From the NCBI RefSeq assembly GCF_037949795.1, contig NZ_CP149932.1, forward strand, positions 1,973,001 to 2,037,000: 64,000 bases of DNA. Direction: 5' to 3'. Source of the stretch: Thioclava sp. GXIMD2076 (lineage in GTDB: Bacteria; Pseudomonadota; Alphaproteobacteria; Rhodobacterales; Rhodobacteraceae). A program made the position numbers and the translations under genes. The notes below the pieces were generated by a model that was given only the letters and a program-made list of their open reading frames with translations, did not search any database and had not been told where the DNA came from. Positions 35,946 through 43,742 of the stretch are shown one piece after another (within the stretch, counting starts at the first letter, position 1; every line of letters starts with the position of its first letter).

Positions 35946-36757
35946 CAGAATGCCTCCTCACGGGCGTGGACTTCCAGGGCGGTGTGATCCGGCTGGTGAA
36001 GATCGGTAAGGGAAAGGGTGGCCACCGCCGCGCGCGGCGCGAGACCGAAAAGAATGACTGTCGGCCCCTGACATAGGCTAGCCTGATCGGGCAGGGTGGC
36101 AAGGTTTGCCGCCCAGATCCGCTGGTCGGGCTGGCTCACGTTCTCGACAAGGGTGACCGGCGTGCTCGGGGCAGCCCCATGCATCATCAGGCGGCCCTGG
36201 ATGAAGCGCGAGGCTTTTTTGCCCATGTAGAAGGCGGCCACGGTGCCCGGCGCGGCAAGCCTGGCCCAATCGGAGTCGGTATAGCCGTCGGTGTCATGGC
36301 CTGTCAGGATACGCAGCTCGCTATTGCGGCCGCGTTCGGTCAGGCTCTGGCCGATGGCCGCGCTGGCAGCCGAGGCCGAGGTGACACCGGGCAGGACGCG
36401 GAAGCCTATGCCATGCGCCTCAAGGGCCGCGATTTCCTCGTTCAGGCGCCCGAAGACCGAAGCATCCCCCGATTTCAGGCGCAGCACACGGCGTCCCTGT
36501 AGCGCGAAGCCCACGATCAGCGCGGAAATCTCGTCCTGCGCCATGCTGGGTCCGAACCCCTGCTTGCCAGTCCGGATGCGGGTGGCCTGCGCGCCGATCA
36601 GGTCCAGCACTTCGGGGCCTACCAGCGCATCATGTAGCACGATATCGGCGCTTTCCAGAGCCCGCGCCACCGCCAGAGTGACATGATCGGCAGAGCCGGG
36701 ACCCGCACCGGCGAAGGTGACGAGGGATGTATCTTTGGCGATCTGGCTCTGAGACAT
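35945..36757 (-). CDS. cobA: Uroporphyrinogen-III C-methyltransferase (siroheme branch)
   Basis: SUMT methylates uroporphyrinogen III twice with SAM to give precorrin-2, the siroheme precursor. The 270-residue protein has VTFAGAGPGSADHVTLAVARAL (SAM-binding P-loop-like motif) near residue 13. It continues with ADIVLHDALVGPEVLDL, VLRLKSGDASVFGRLNEEIAAL and RVLPGVTSASAASAAIGQSLTER. This is the single-domain form; no CysG oxidase/chelatase part is present, so precorrin-2 must be finished elsewhere. It heads the sulfate operon. Confidence 0.92.
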   Translation of the reverse strand: MSQSQIAKDTSLVTFAGAGPGSADHVTLAVARALESADIVLHDALVGPEVLDLIGAQATRIRTGKQGFGPSMAQDEISALIVGFALQGRRVLRLKSGDASVFGRLNEEIAALEAHGIGFRVLPGVTSASAASAAIGQSLTERGRNSELRILTGHDTDGYTDSDWARLAAPGTVAAFYMGKKASRFIQGRLMMHGAAPSTPVTLVENVSQPDQRIWAANLATLPDQASLCQGPTVILFGLAPRAAVATLSLTDLHQPDHTALEVHAREEAF

Positions 36758-36838
36758 CGGAAAACCCCTGTTTGGCTCCCTCTATATAGGAAAATATCCC
36801 ACCTTTACGCTATGGGGGTCTTGCAGATAAGGATATAT

Positions 36839-36873
36839 GTTCGTATCGCATATGAACTTGGAACATATGTTCC
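36839..36873. promoter_or_regulatory. Two adjacent palindromes in the cobA/Lrp divergent promoter
   Basis: A near-perfect 19-base dyad (36839-36857, GTTCGTAT and ATATGAAC arms) and a perfect 14-base palindrome GGAACATATGTTCC (36860-36873) lie side by side, centres about 18 bases apart. They sit 21-55 bases upstream of the Lrp-type gene and about 100 bases from cobA. The position suggests operators for that regulator. Confidence 0.5.
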
Positions 36874-36893
36874 GATCACTGGAGGTTGCGCGA

Positions 36894-37355
36894 ATGTCGG
36901 TCCGTATCGATGACATGGATAGGAAAATTCTTTCGCAGCTGCAGCTCGATGCCAGCCAGTCGCTGGACGATATCGCCCGCAAGGTGGGCTCGTCGAAGAC
37001 GCCCGTGTGGAATCGTATCCGCAAGATGCGCGAGGCGGGCATCATCGGTCAGCAGACGGCGATCCTCGATGCCGAGGCGCTCGGCTTTGACGCCTGTTTC
37101 TTCGTGCTGATCCGGACCTCGGAACACGAGGCAGACTGGCAGCAGAAATTCCTCAGCGCGCTGCGTTCGCGCCCCGAGGTGATGGAGGCGCATCGTCTGG
37201 CAGGCGATATCGACTATATCCTGAAGGTCCGCGTCAAGAATGCCCGCGCTTATGATGTGTTCTATCAGGCGCTGATCTCCGAGGTGAAGGTGCATAACGT
37301 GACCGCCCTCCTGTCGATGGAAGAGATCAAAAGCACCACTATGCTGCCGCTGTGA
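36894..37355 (+). CDS. Lrp/AsnC family transcriptional regulator
   Basis: A 153-residue Lrp-type regulator. The N-terminal helix-turn-helix is IDDMDRKILSQLQLDASQSLDDIARKVGSSKTPVWNRIRKMREAGII (residues about 4-50, in runs). The effector-binding RAM domain follows, with VMEAHRLAGDIDYILKVRVKNARAYDVFY. Members sense amino acids or related metabolites as octamers. It is divergent from the sulfate operon and is its likely regulator. ATG 36894 has GGAGG upstream; in-frame ATGs at 36837 and later would place coding sequence over the palindromes. Confidence 0.9.
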   Translation: MSVRIDDMDRKILSQLQLDASQSLDDIARKVGSSKTPVWNRIRKMREAGIIGQQTAILDAEALGFDACFFVLIRTSEHEADWQQKFLSALRSRPEVMEAHRLAGDIDYILKVRVKNARAYDVFYQALISEVKVHNVTALLSMEEIKSTTMLPL

Positions 37356-37365
37356 GCGGCCTGCC

Positions 37366-38568
37366 TCAATAGCTCAGCGCGAGCGTCTCGAGCCCGTGGA
37401 ATGGGTAGAGGTCAGCATAAACCGGGCGTTCGTCCAGAGACAGATTTGGCAGGCGCGCAAACAGGACCCGCAGCCCGATCTGCAATTCCATCCGCGCAAG
37501 CGGCGCGCCGAGGCAGAAATGCGCGCCAGCCCCGAAGGCGTGATGCGGGCGGCTCGGGCGGGCGGGGTCCAGAATCCCTGGCCTGTCCCACGCGGATGGA
37601 TCGCGGTTGGCACCGGCCAGCAATAGCCCGATCCGGTCGCCACGGCGGAAGGCCTGCCCTCCGATCTCCATATCCTCCAGTACCCAACGCTCAAACAGAT
37701 GGAGCGGCGGATCGATCCTGAGCGCCTCCTCGACCAGCGCGGCCTCGGCGGCGGGATCGCCCTGAGGCCATTGCGTCCCCCGCTCCAAAAACTGGGCCAC
37801 CGCATTTCCGAGGCTATGCACCGTCGCCTCGTGCCCCGCATTCAGCAGCAGGATCGCTGTCGAGAGGATCTCGTCCTCGCTAAGCCCCGAGCCATCCCCG
37901 GCCTGCGCAGCCAGCATCGCCGACAGCAGATCCTCGCGCGGATCCCGACGCCGCTCGGCAAGCGTTGCGCGGATGAAGGCCGCGAATTCGCTGCTGGCGG
38001 CGACCGCCTTGGCCTCCACCTCCGCGGTGCGACGGGCCTGATACATCCCCACCATCGCATGCGACCAGCGTAGCAGATCTGGGGCGGTCGCGTCCGGCAG
38101 CCCCAAAAGACGCGCGATGATGATGGCGGGCAGATGCTGGGCATAGGCGGGCAGCAGATCGCATCCACCGGCAGGGAACGCATCGATCAGCTGGTGGCAC
38201 AGCGTCTCGATCTCGGGCGCAAGCGCCGCGATCCGGCGCGAGGTAAAGGCGCGGAGCACCTGTGCGCGCAATTTGGCATGGCGCGGGCCGTCAAGCTCCA
38301 GCATCGAATGCGCCTCGATATCGTAGAACGGCGCCAGATGGGCGGGCGGGGTCTGGCCGAAGCCTTCGGGTGCCTCGCGCCCGAGACGCCGGTCGCGCAG
38401 GCAGGCCGAGACGACCGTGGAGCGCGCGGTCACCGGAAGCCCCCACTCCTGCCACTGCACCACAGGGCCCGCCTGCCGGATCATGTCATAGAACGGATAG
38501 GGGTCCTGCACGAAAGCGGGATCACGCGGGGAGCGGGAGAGATGGGGAAGGGAGAGCAGTTCGGTCAT
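37366..38568 (-). CDS. Cytochrome P450
   Basis: A 400-residue soluble bacterial P450 monooxygenase. The heme-binding loop is HHAFGAGAHFCLGAPLARME, with the proximal cysteine at 352. The oxygen-activating I-helix is NAGHEAT (243-249). The ExxR pair of the K-helix is at 281-284 in EEALRID. No ferredoxin or ferredoxin-reductase gene adjoins it, so electron partners must be elsewhere (fpr is 5 kb away). Substrate cannot be predicted. The ATG at 38568 has no clear ribosome site. It is divergent from dctB across about 100 bases. Confidence 0.93.
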   Translation of the reverse strand: MTELLSLPHLSRSPRDPAFVQDPYPFYDMIRQAGPVVQWQEWGLPVTARSTVVSACLRDRRLGREAPEGFGQTPPAHLAPFYDIEAHSMLELDGPRHAKLRAQVLRAFTSRRIAALAPEIETLCHQLIDAFPAGGCDLLPAYAQHLPAIIIARLLGLPDATAPDLLRWSHAMVGMYQARRTAEVEAKAVAASSEFAAFIRATLAERRRDPREDLLSAMLAAQAGDGSGLSEDEILSTAILLLNAGHEATVHSLGNAVAQFLERGTQWPQGDPAAEAALVEEALRIDPPLHLFERWVLEDMEIGGQAFRRGDRIGLLLAGANRDPSAWDRPGILDPARPSRPHHAFGAGAHFCLGAPLARMELQIGLRVLFARLPNLSLDERPVYADLYPFHGLETLALSY

Positions 38569-38674
38569 CGGGCCATTAAGCGCCCGGTCCAAAAAATTGG
38601 CAAGCGGTCTTGGCGTCGTCCCGCAAACAGATCGACGGTTGACAGATCGCGGCCGCCACCGGATGACAGGAAGC

Positions 38675-40453
38675 ATGACACAGGGCACCGCTCCTCTTTC
38701 CCGCCTGAGAAAGCTGCGCAATGCGGGCGCGCTTTGCGTGGCGCTGGCCGCGCTCTTCTGGGCGTCGGTCTCGGTCTGGTATCATGCGGCCGAAACCGGC
38801 ATGGCGCAGGCGCGGGCGCGCGGTGTGGCGGATCTGCGGCTGGCCTCCGACCGGCTGGTGGGGGCACTTGCGCAATATCGTGAGGATGCGGTGCTGGCCG
38901 CGGACCACCCGTATGTGCGCGCGCTCGTGGCGGGGAGCGACGGTCGAGGCGCCGTCGAGGTGGCCCGGACCCTTCAGCGATTTGCCGATCTGGCAGGGGC
39001 CGAGCATCTGGTGCTCCTGCGCCCTGATGGTCGGGTGCTGGCGGCCCCCGATGGCTTTCCGGTCCGCCTGCCGATGACCGAGGATCTCGAACGGGCCTCC
39101 CATGGTGCCCTCGGCCGGACCCATGGTGTGGAGGGGGACGGGCTGCACCGCATCTTCGCCTTTGCCGCACCTGTTTTCGTGACACAGCCCGAAGGCGGAC
39201 GCCGTGTGGCCGGGATCATCCGTCTCACGCTTGATGCCGAGACGGTCGAGGCGACCGGCCGCGGTGATCCGCTGCCGGTGTGGTTTACCGATACGCAGGG
39301 GGTGGTGTTTACCGCAAATCGGGCGGGTCTCGTCTTCCGGCGCAAGGCCGGTGCCGCGCTGCCCGATCCCAAGGTCTATCCCGCACACACCCCCTTCGTC
39401 ACGGTGGCGCCGCGGCGCAAGGTGATCGCGGGGCAGGAGATCATTTGTGCCCCGGATTGCGCGCTGCCGGTCTCTCTGGATCTTCCGGTGATCGGGCTCA
39501 CTGGCCATTCCGAGGTGCCGGTCGCGCCGATCCTGAAAGAGGCGCGGGTGCAGATGTTCGTGGCGGCGCTGGCGATGCTGGCCATCGGGACGCTTATCGC
39601 CACGCTCTGGGCGCGGCGTCAGGCACTGGCGGAGCGTCTGGCGATGGAGGCCGCGCTCAATGTCGAGCTGGAGGAGGCGGTGGCGCGGCGCACACGCGAG
39701 CTGCGCGAGAGCCATGAGGCGCTCCTACATGCGCAGGCCGAACTGGTGCAGGCCGGAAAGCTCTCGGCGCTGGGGCAGATGTCTGCGGGGATCAGCCACG
39801 AGCTGAACCAGCCGCTGATGGCGATCGGCACCTATGCCGAGAATGCGGCGATCTTTCTCGAGCGCGGCAAGCCCGAGCGCACGCAGGACAATCTGCGCCG
39901 GATTGGCGAGATGTCGGGGCGGATGGGCCGGATCATCCGCAACCTGCGGGCCTTTGCCCGCCCCGAGACCGAGCCTGCCTCGCCCGTCGATATGGTGCGC
40001 GTGGTCGCGACCGCCCTCGAGATCTCGGGCTCGCGTCTCTCGAAGCTCGAGCTGCGCTGGAGCCCGCCCGATCATCCCGTCTGGGTGATGGGCGGCGAGA
40101 CGCGGCTGGCGCAGGTGGTGGTGAACCTGCTGTCCAATGCCGCCGATGCCTGCGGGCAGGCGGATCCGCCGGTGATCGTCCTGCAGCTCGAGGAGCGGGC
40201 GGAGGAGGTCTGCCTGCGCGTGCTTGATAATGGCGCGGGGATTGCCGATACCGAGCGCATGTTCGACCCGTTCTATTCCACGAAGGAGGTGGGCACGAAC
40301 GAGGGGATGGGGCTGGGCCTGTCGATCTCCTACCGGATCGTGCAGAGCTTTGGCGGAAGTCTGACGGGGGCAAACCGGCCCGAGGGCGGAGCGGTCTTCA
40401 CGCTGGTTCTGGCGCGGGCAAAAGAACGGGCCAAGGAAGGAAAGATGTCATGA
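38675..40453 (+). CDS. dctB: C4-dicarboxylate sensor histidine kinase, DctB type
   Basis: A 592-residue membrane kinase. Two membrane helices (about residues 18-36 and 292-312) enclose a periplasmic double-PAS-like sensor domain, as in DctB. A cytoplasmic coiled coil leads to the H-box AGISHELNQPLMAIGTY, phosphorylated His375. The ATPase domain shows NLLSNAADACGQ (N), DNGAGI (G1) and GMGLGLSISYRI (G2). I chose ATG 38675 because AGGAAG is just upstream; two earlier in-frame ATGs lack it. It overlaps dctD by four bases. Confidence 0.9.
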   Translation: MTQGTAPLSRLRKLRNAGALCVALAALFWASVSVWYHAAETGMAQARARGVADLRLASDRLVGALAQYREDAVLAADHPYVRALVAGSDGRGAVEVARTLQRFADLAGAEHLVLLRPDGRVLAAPDGFPVRLPMTEDLERASHGALGRTHGVEGDGLHRIFAFAAPVFVTQPEGGRRVAGIIRLTLDAETVEATGRGDPLPVWFTDTQGVVFTANRAGLVFRRKAGAALPDPKVYPAHTPFVTVAPRRKVIAGQEIICAPDCALPVSLDLPVIGLTGHSEVPVAPILKEARVQMFVAALAMLAIGTLIATLWARRQALAERLAMEAALNVELEEAVARRTRELRESHEALLHAQAELVQAGKLSALGQMSAGISHELNQPLMAIGTYAENAAIFLERGKPERTQDNLRRIGEMSGRMGRIIRNLRAFARPETEPASPVDMVRVVATALEISGSRLSKLELRWSPPDHPVWVMGGETRLAQVVVNLLSNAADACGQADPPVIVLQLEERAEEVCLRVLDNGAGIADTERMFDPFYSTKEVGTNEGMGLGLSISYRIVQSFGGSLTGANRPEGGAVFTLVLARAKERAKEGKMS

Positions 40454-41685
40454 GTGTGGTAAACAAGGTGCTGCTGGTCGATGATGACCGTGCCGTGCGC
40501 GAGGCGCTGTCGCAGACCATCGAACTGGCCGATCTGGAGCCTGTCGTGGCGGGCAGTTTCATCGAGGCCAAGGACCATCTGACGCCCGATTTCTCCGGTA
40601 TCGTGGTCAGCGATATTCGCATGCCCGGGCGCGACGGGTTCTTCCTGCTCGACTATGTGCGCGGGCTCGACCCCGAGCTGCCGGTGATCTTGCTGACGGG
40701 CGAGGGCGATGTGCCCTCTGCCGTGCGCGGCATGACGGGAGGCGCTTTCGACTTTCTGGAAAAACCCTGTGCGCCGCGTGACTTTCTGGCCGTGGTCGAG
40801 AAGGCGATGAAGACCCGCGCCTTTGTCATGGAAAACCGCGCGCTCCATCGCGAGGCGCGCAAGGGCGATGCGGCGGCGCGGGTGCTTGCGGGCAATTCGG
40901 AGGTCGCCGAGCGGCTGCGGGAATCGTGCCGTATGGCCGCGCGCTCGGGGGCCGAGGTGCTGGTGACAGGCGCGCCGGGCGCGGGCAATTCCAAGGCGGC
41001 TGAGGTGATCCACCTCCTCTCTGCAGCGGCCCAACGCCCGTTCGAGAAACGCTCGGCCGCGGGGCTGAGCCCCGAAACGCTGGAGCAGGCCTTTGCCACC
41101 GCCGATGGTGGCACGCTTTACCTCGACGAGATCGCCGATCTGCCGCAGCCTGTGCAATTTACTCTGTTGCAGCTTTTGGAAACCCAGCCCGCCACGCGGC
41201 TGATTGCGGGGACCTATCGCGATCTGGCGGCTGAACGTGATGCGGGGCGCTTTCACCCCGATCTCTACTGGAAACTCGATATGATGCGGGTGCGGGTGCC
41301 GGCGCTGTCCGAGCGTCCCGAGGATATCCCGATCCTCTTCCGCCATTATGTGCGTCTGGCTTGCGAGAATTCCTCGCTGCCGATGCCCGAGATTCCGCAG
41401 GGCTATCTGCAAAGTTTGGCGGCCCGCGACTGGCCGGGCAATGCGCGGGCGTTGATGTCGGAGGCGATGCGCTTCACGATGGGGCTCAGCGATAGCGAGC
41501 ATCCCGAGGAGGAGCCGGGCCTGTCCGAGCAGATGGCGCGGCTCGAACGCGGTATTCTGGTGACCGCGCTGGAGAAACATCAGGGCAGGGCCTCCGATGC
41601 GGCCAAGGCGCTGAAACTGCCCCGCAAGACCTTCTATGACAAGCTTACACGGCATGGTGTGAAACCCGAGGATTACCGGTCCTGA
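40450..41685 (+). CDS. dctD: DctD-type response regulator with degenerate AAA+ domain
   Basis: A 411-residue regulator paired with dctB. The receiver has the acidic pocket DDD (11-13), phosphoacceptor Asp55 and Lys105. The centre resembles the sigma-54 activator AAA+ domain but is damaged. The P-loop reads GAPGAGNS with Asn180 in place of the essential Lys, the GAFTGA loop is absent (a deletion before ATADGGTLYLDEI), and the usual arginine-rich FRxDLYYRL is FHPDLYWKL. Walker B LYLDEI is kept. A Fis-type helix-turn-helix (GRASDAAKALKLPRKTFYDKL) ends the protein. It probably binds DNA but does not drive sigma-54. Confidence 0.88.
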   Translation: MSVVNKVLLVDDDRAVREALSQTIELADLEPVVAGSFIEAKDHLTPDFSGIVVSDIRMPGRDGFFLLDYVRGLDPELPVILLTGEGDVPSAVRGMTGGAFDFLEKPCAPRDFLAVVEKAMKTRAFVMENRALHREARKGDAAARVLAGNSEVAERLRESCRMAARSGAEVLVTGAPGAGNSKAAEVIHLLSAAAQRPFEKRSAAGLSPETLEQAFATADGGTLYLDEIADLPQPVQFTLLQLLETQPATRLIAGTYRDLAAERDAGRFHPDLYWKLDMMRVRVPALSERPEDIPILFRHYVRLACENSSLPMPEIPQGYLQSLAARDWPGNARALMSEAMRFTMGLSDSEHPEEEPGLSEQMARLERGILVTALEKHQGRASDAAKALKLPRKTFYDKLTRHGVKPEDYRS

Positions 41686-41698
41686 CAGGGCGCGAGGT

Positions 41699-41749
41699 TG
41701 TGCGAAATCTCGCACAGGCGGCTTTCTGCCAAGTGCGGTATCTCGCACA
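41699..41749. promoter_or_regulatory. Two phased dyads upstream of dctP, candidate DctD operators
   Basis: A perfect 18-base dyad (TGTGCGA-AATC-TCGCACA, 41699-41716) and a second (GTGCG-N6-CGCAC, 41733-41748) are centred 33 bases apart, about three helical turns. They lie between dctD and dctP. No -24/-12 sigma-54 promoter was found between them and dctP. Confidence 0.65.
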
Positions 41750-41909
41750 ATCCTGTGATCATGCTCATGTGTATTTAACATAACCACCTGAAGATAAAAA
41801 ATTTAATTATTTTTGCATAACTGTATTGCGGTGGATGCATGGCGGCCGCAATCCTGTGTTCATGGAGAGGGGCGCGACAATCGCGCCGCATGGATCTGGG
41901 AGGAGCCCC

Positions 41910-42923
41910 ATGAAAGTTACGAAAACCGTCAAGGCATTCGCACTGGCATCGACCGCCATCATCGCAACCGCTGGTCTGGCAAATGCCGCCTGCGACGACG
42001 GCGAGATGGTCATCAAGTTCAGCCACGTCACCAATGCCGACAAGCACCCCAAAGGGATCGCCGCAGGCGCCTTTGCAGATCGTGTGAACGAAGAAATGAA
42101 CGGTAAGGCCTGTGTCGAGGTCTATCCGAACTCGACGCTCTATAATGATGATCAGGTGCTCGAGGCGATGCTGCAGGGCGATGTGCAGATGGCGGCCCCC
42201 TCGCTGTCGAAATTCGAGACCTTCACCAAGGTCTTCCGCATCTTCGACCTTCCCTTCATGTTCAAGAACATGGACGCTGTGGAAGAGTTCCAGCAATCTG
42301 ACGCAGGTCAGGACATGCTCGCCTCGATGGAGCGCCGCGGCCTGATGGGTCTGGCCTTCTGGCATAACGGGCTCAAGCAGTTCTCGGCCAACAAGCCGCT
42401 CCTGCTGCCGACCGATGCGAAGGGTCTGAAATTCCGCGTTCAGCCCTCGGACGTGCTGGTGGCACAGATGAAGGCGCTGGATGCAAGCCCGCAGCCGATG
42501 GCGTTCAAGGAAGTTTACGGCGCGCTGCAAACCGGCGTTGTGGATGGTCAGGAAAACACTTGGTCCAATATCTACGGCCAGAAATTCTACGAAGTGCAGG
42601 ACGGCACCACCGAGACCAATCACGGCCTCCTCGATTATATGGTCGTTGTCTCGACCGACTGGTGGGACAGCCTCGACGCGGATATCCGCGACCAGCTGGC
42701 AACCATCATGGCCGAGGTTTCGGCGGACCGTAACGCCGCGATCGCGCAGGTTGATGCCGATAACCGTCAGGCGGTCATCGATGCAGGCGCTGTAGTGCGC
42801 GAGCTGACCGACGAGCAGCGTCAGGCATGGGTTGATGCGATGAAGCCCGTCTGGGCCGAGTTCGAGGGCGATGTGGGCGCGGATAACATCGCGCTGGCCC
42901 AAGAGATCAACGCCAAACACTGA
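41910..42923 (+). CDS. dctP: TRAP transporter solute-binding protein DctP
   Basis: A 337-residue periplasmic receptor for C4-dicarboxylates. The signal peptide is MKVTKTVKAFALASTAII... ending at ANA-AC. The mature part has IKFSHVTNADKHPKGIAAGAF, IFDLPFMFKNMDAVEEF, KGLKFRVQPSDVLVAQMKALDASPQPMAFKEVYGALQTGVVDGQENTW (in runs) and the NHGLLDYMVVVST block, all typical of DctP. The substrate-contact Arg is expected in KFRVQPS. GGGAGGAG lies upstream. Two hairpins follow it before dctQ. Confidence 0.95.
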   Translation: MKVTKTVKAFALASTAIIATAGLANAACDDGEMVIKFSHVTNADKHPKGIAAGAFADRVNEEMNGKACVEVYPNSTLYNDDQVLEAMLQGDVQMAAPSLSKFETFTKVFRIFDLPFMFKNMDAVEEFQQSDAGQDMLASMERRGLMGLAFWHNGLKQFSANKPLLLPTDAKGLKFRVQPSDVLVAQMKALDASPQPMAFKEVYGALQTGVVDGQENTWSNIYGQKFYEVQDGTTETNHGLLDYMVVVSTDWWDSLDADIRDQLATIMAEVSADRNAAIAQVDADNRQAVIDAGAVVRELTDEQRQAWVDAMKPVWAEFEGDVGADNIALAQEINAKH

Positions 42924-42929
42924 GCTAAA

Positions 42930-42999
42930 GGGCCGCTCCTTTAGCCATCACTCACGGATAGCGGCCCGAAGGCTCCGCGCGCGGTGCGGAGCCTTTCTT
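42930..42999 (+). terminator. Tandem hairpins between dctP and dctQ (partial terminator)
   Basis: The first pairs GGGCCGCT (42930-42937) with AGCGGCCC (42960-42967). The second is a 10-bp stem (42969-42978 with 42986-42995) followed by TCTT. Such hairpins after a receptor gene usually lower read-through to the permease genes and stabilise the receptor mRNA. Confidence 0.7.
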
Positions 43000-43043
43000 A
43001 CCCCGTATCCATTTACCTTCCATCTCGTAAAGGGGGCAGGGAC

Positions 43044-43736
43044 ATGTCCTATGATACCACGCCAAAAGGTCCGGTGGGGGCGTTCTTCGATAGTCTCGAA
43101 GAAAATGCCATCGCGCTTATCCTCGGAGCGATGACGCTGATCACCTTCGTGAATGTCGTTCTGCGCTATGTGTTCAACGCCTCGCTGATCTGGGGCCTCG
43201 AAGTGGTGCTGATCCTTTTCGCATGGTTGGTCATTCTGGGCGTCTCCTATGCGTTCAAGAAAACCGCGCATCTGGGTGTGGATGTGGTCACCAATATGCT
43301 GCCTGCGCGCGGCAAGCGGGTGATGGCGGTCATCTCGGCGCTCTGCTGCCTGCTTTATGCGGTCTTCCTGCTCAAGGGCGCTTACGATTACTGGGCTCCC
43401 TATGCAGCGCTCGACCAGACTTCGGGCCATTGGTTCCCCACCGGTTTCGAGAAAACCCGCGACCGCGCATGGTACGAGACCGATCAGGTGCCGATGCTGG
43501 AGATCTTCCGCTGGCTCGAACCGCTGATCAACCAGGGCGAGGCCTATGACAAACTGCCCCGCGTCATCCCCTATTTCATCCTTCCCTTCGGCGTCGCGCT
43601 GATCACCCTGCGCATCATTCAGGCCCTGATCCGGGTGATCCGCGGCACGCAGGACAGCCTGATCGTCAGCCATGAAGCCGAAGACGAAGTCGACCGTGTG
43701 GCGCAGACCCACGCCACCGCAGCCGGTAAGGAGTAA
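43044..43736 (+). CDS. dctQ: TRAP transporter small permease DctQ
   Basis: A 230-residue inner-membrane protein with four helices: IALILGAMTLITFVNVVLRYVF, GLEVVLILFAWLVILGVSYA, VMAVISALCCLLYAVFLL and VIPYFILPFGVALITLRIIQ. It has the family motif NVVLRYVFN...W..E and the A-F-K-K-x-A-H-L-G-V block. It is longer than the shortest DctQ proteins because of a loop between helices 3 and 4. It pairs with DctM. AGGGACATG context supports ATG 43044. Confidence 0.92.
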   Translation: MSYDTTPKGPVGAFFDSLEENAIALILGAMTLITFVNVVLRYVFNASLIWGLEVVLILFAWLVILGVSYAFKKTAHLGVDVVTNMLPARGKRVMAVISALCCLLYAVFLLKGAYDYWAPYAALDQTSGHWFPTGFEKTRDRAWYETDQVPMLEIFRWLEPLINQGEAYDKLPRVIPYFILPFGVALITLRIIQALIRVIRGTQDSLIVSHEAEDEVDRVAQTHATAAGKE

Positions 43737-43742
43737 CACGTT

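Noticed and set aside
41750..41909. Sigma-54 promoter for dctP
   Set aside because: No GG-N10-GC with TGGCAC/TTGC context was found between the dyads and the gene.
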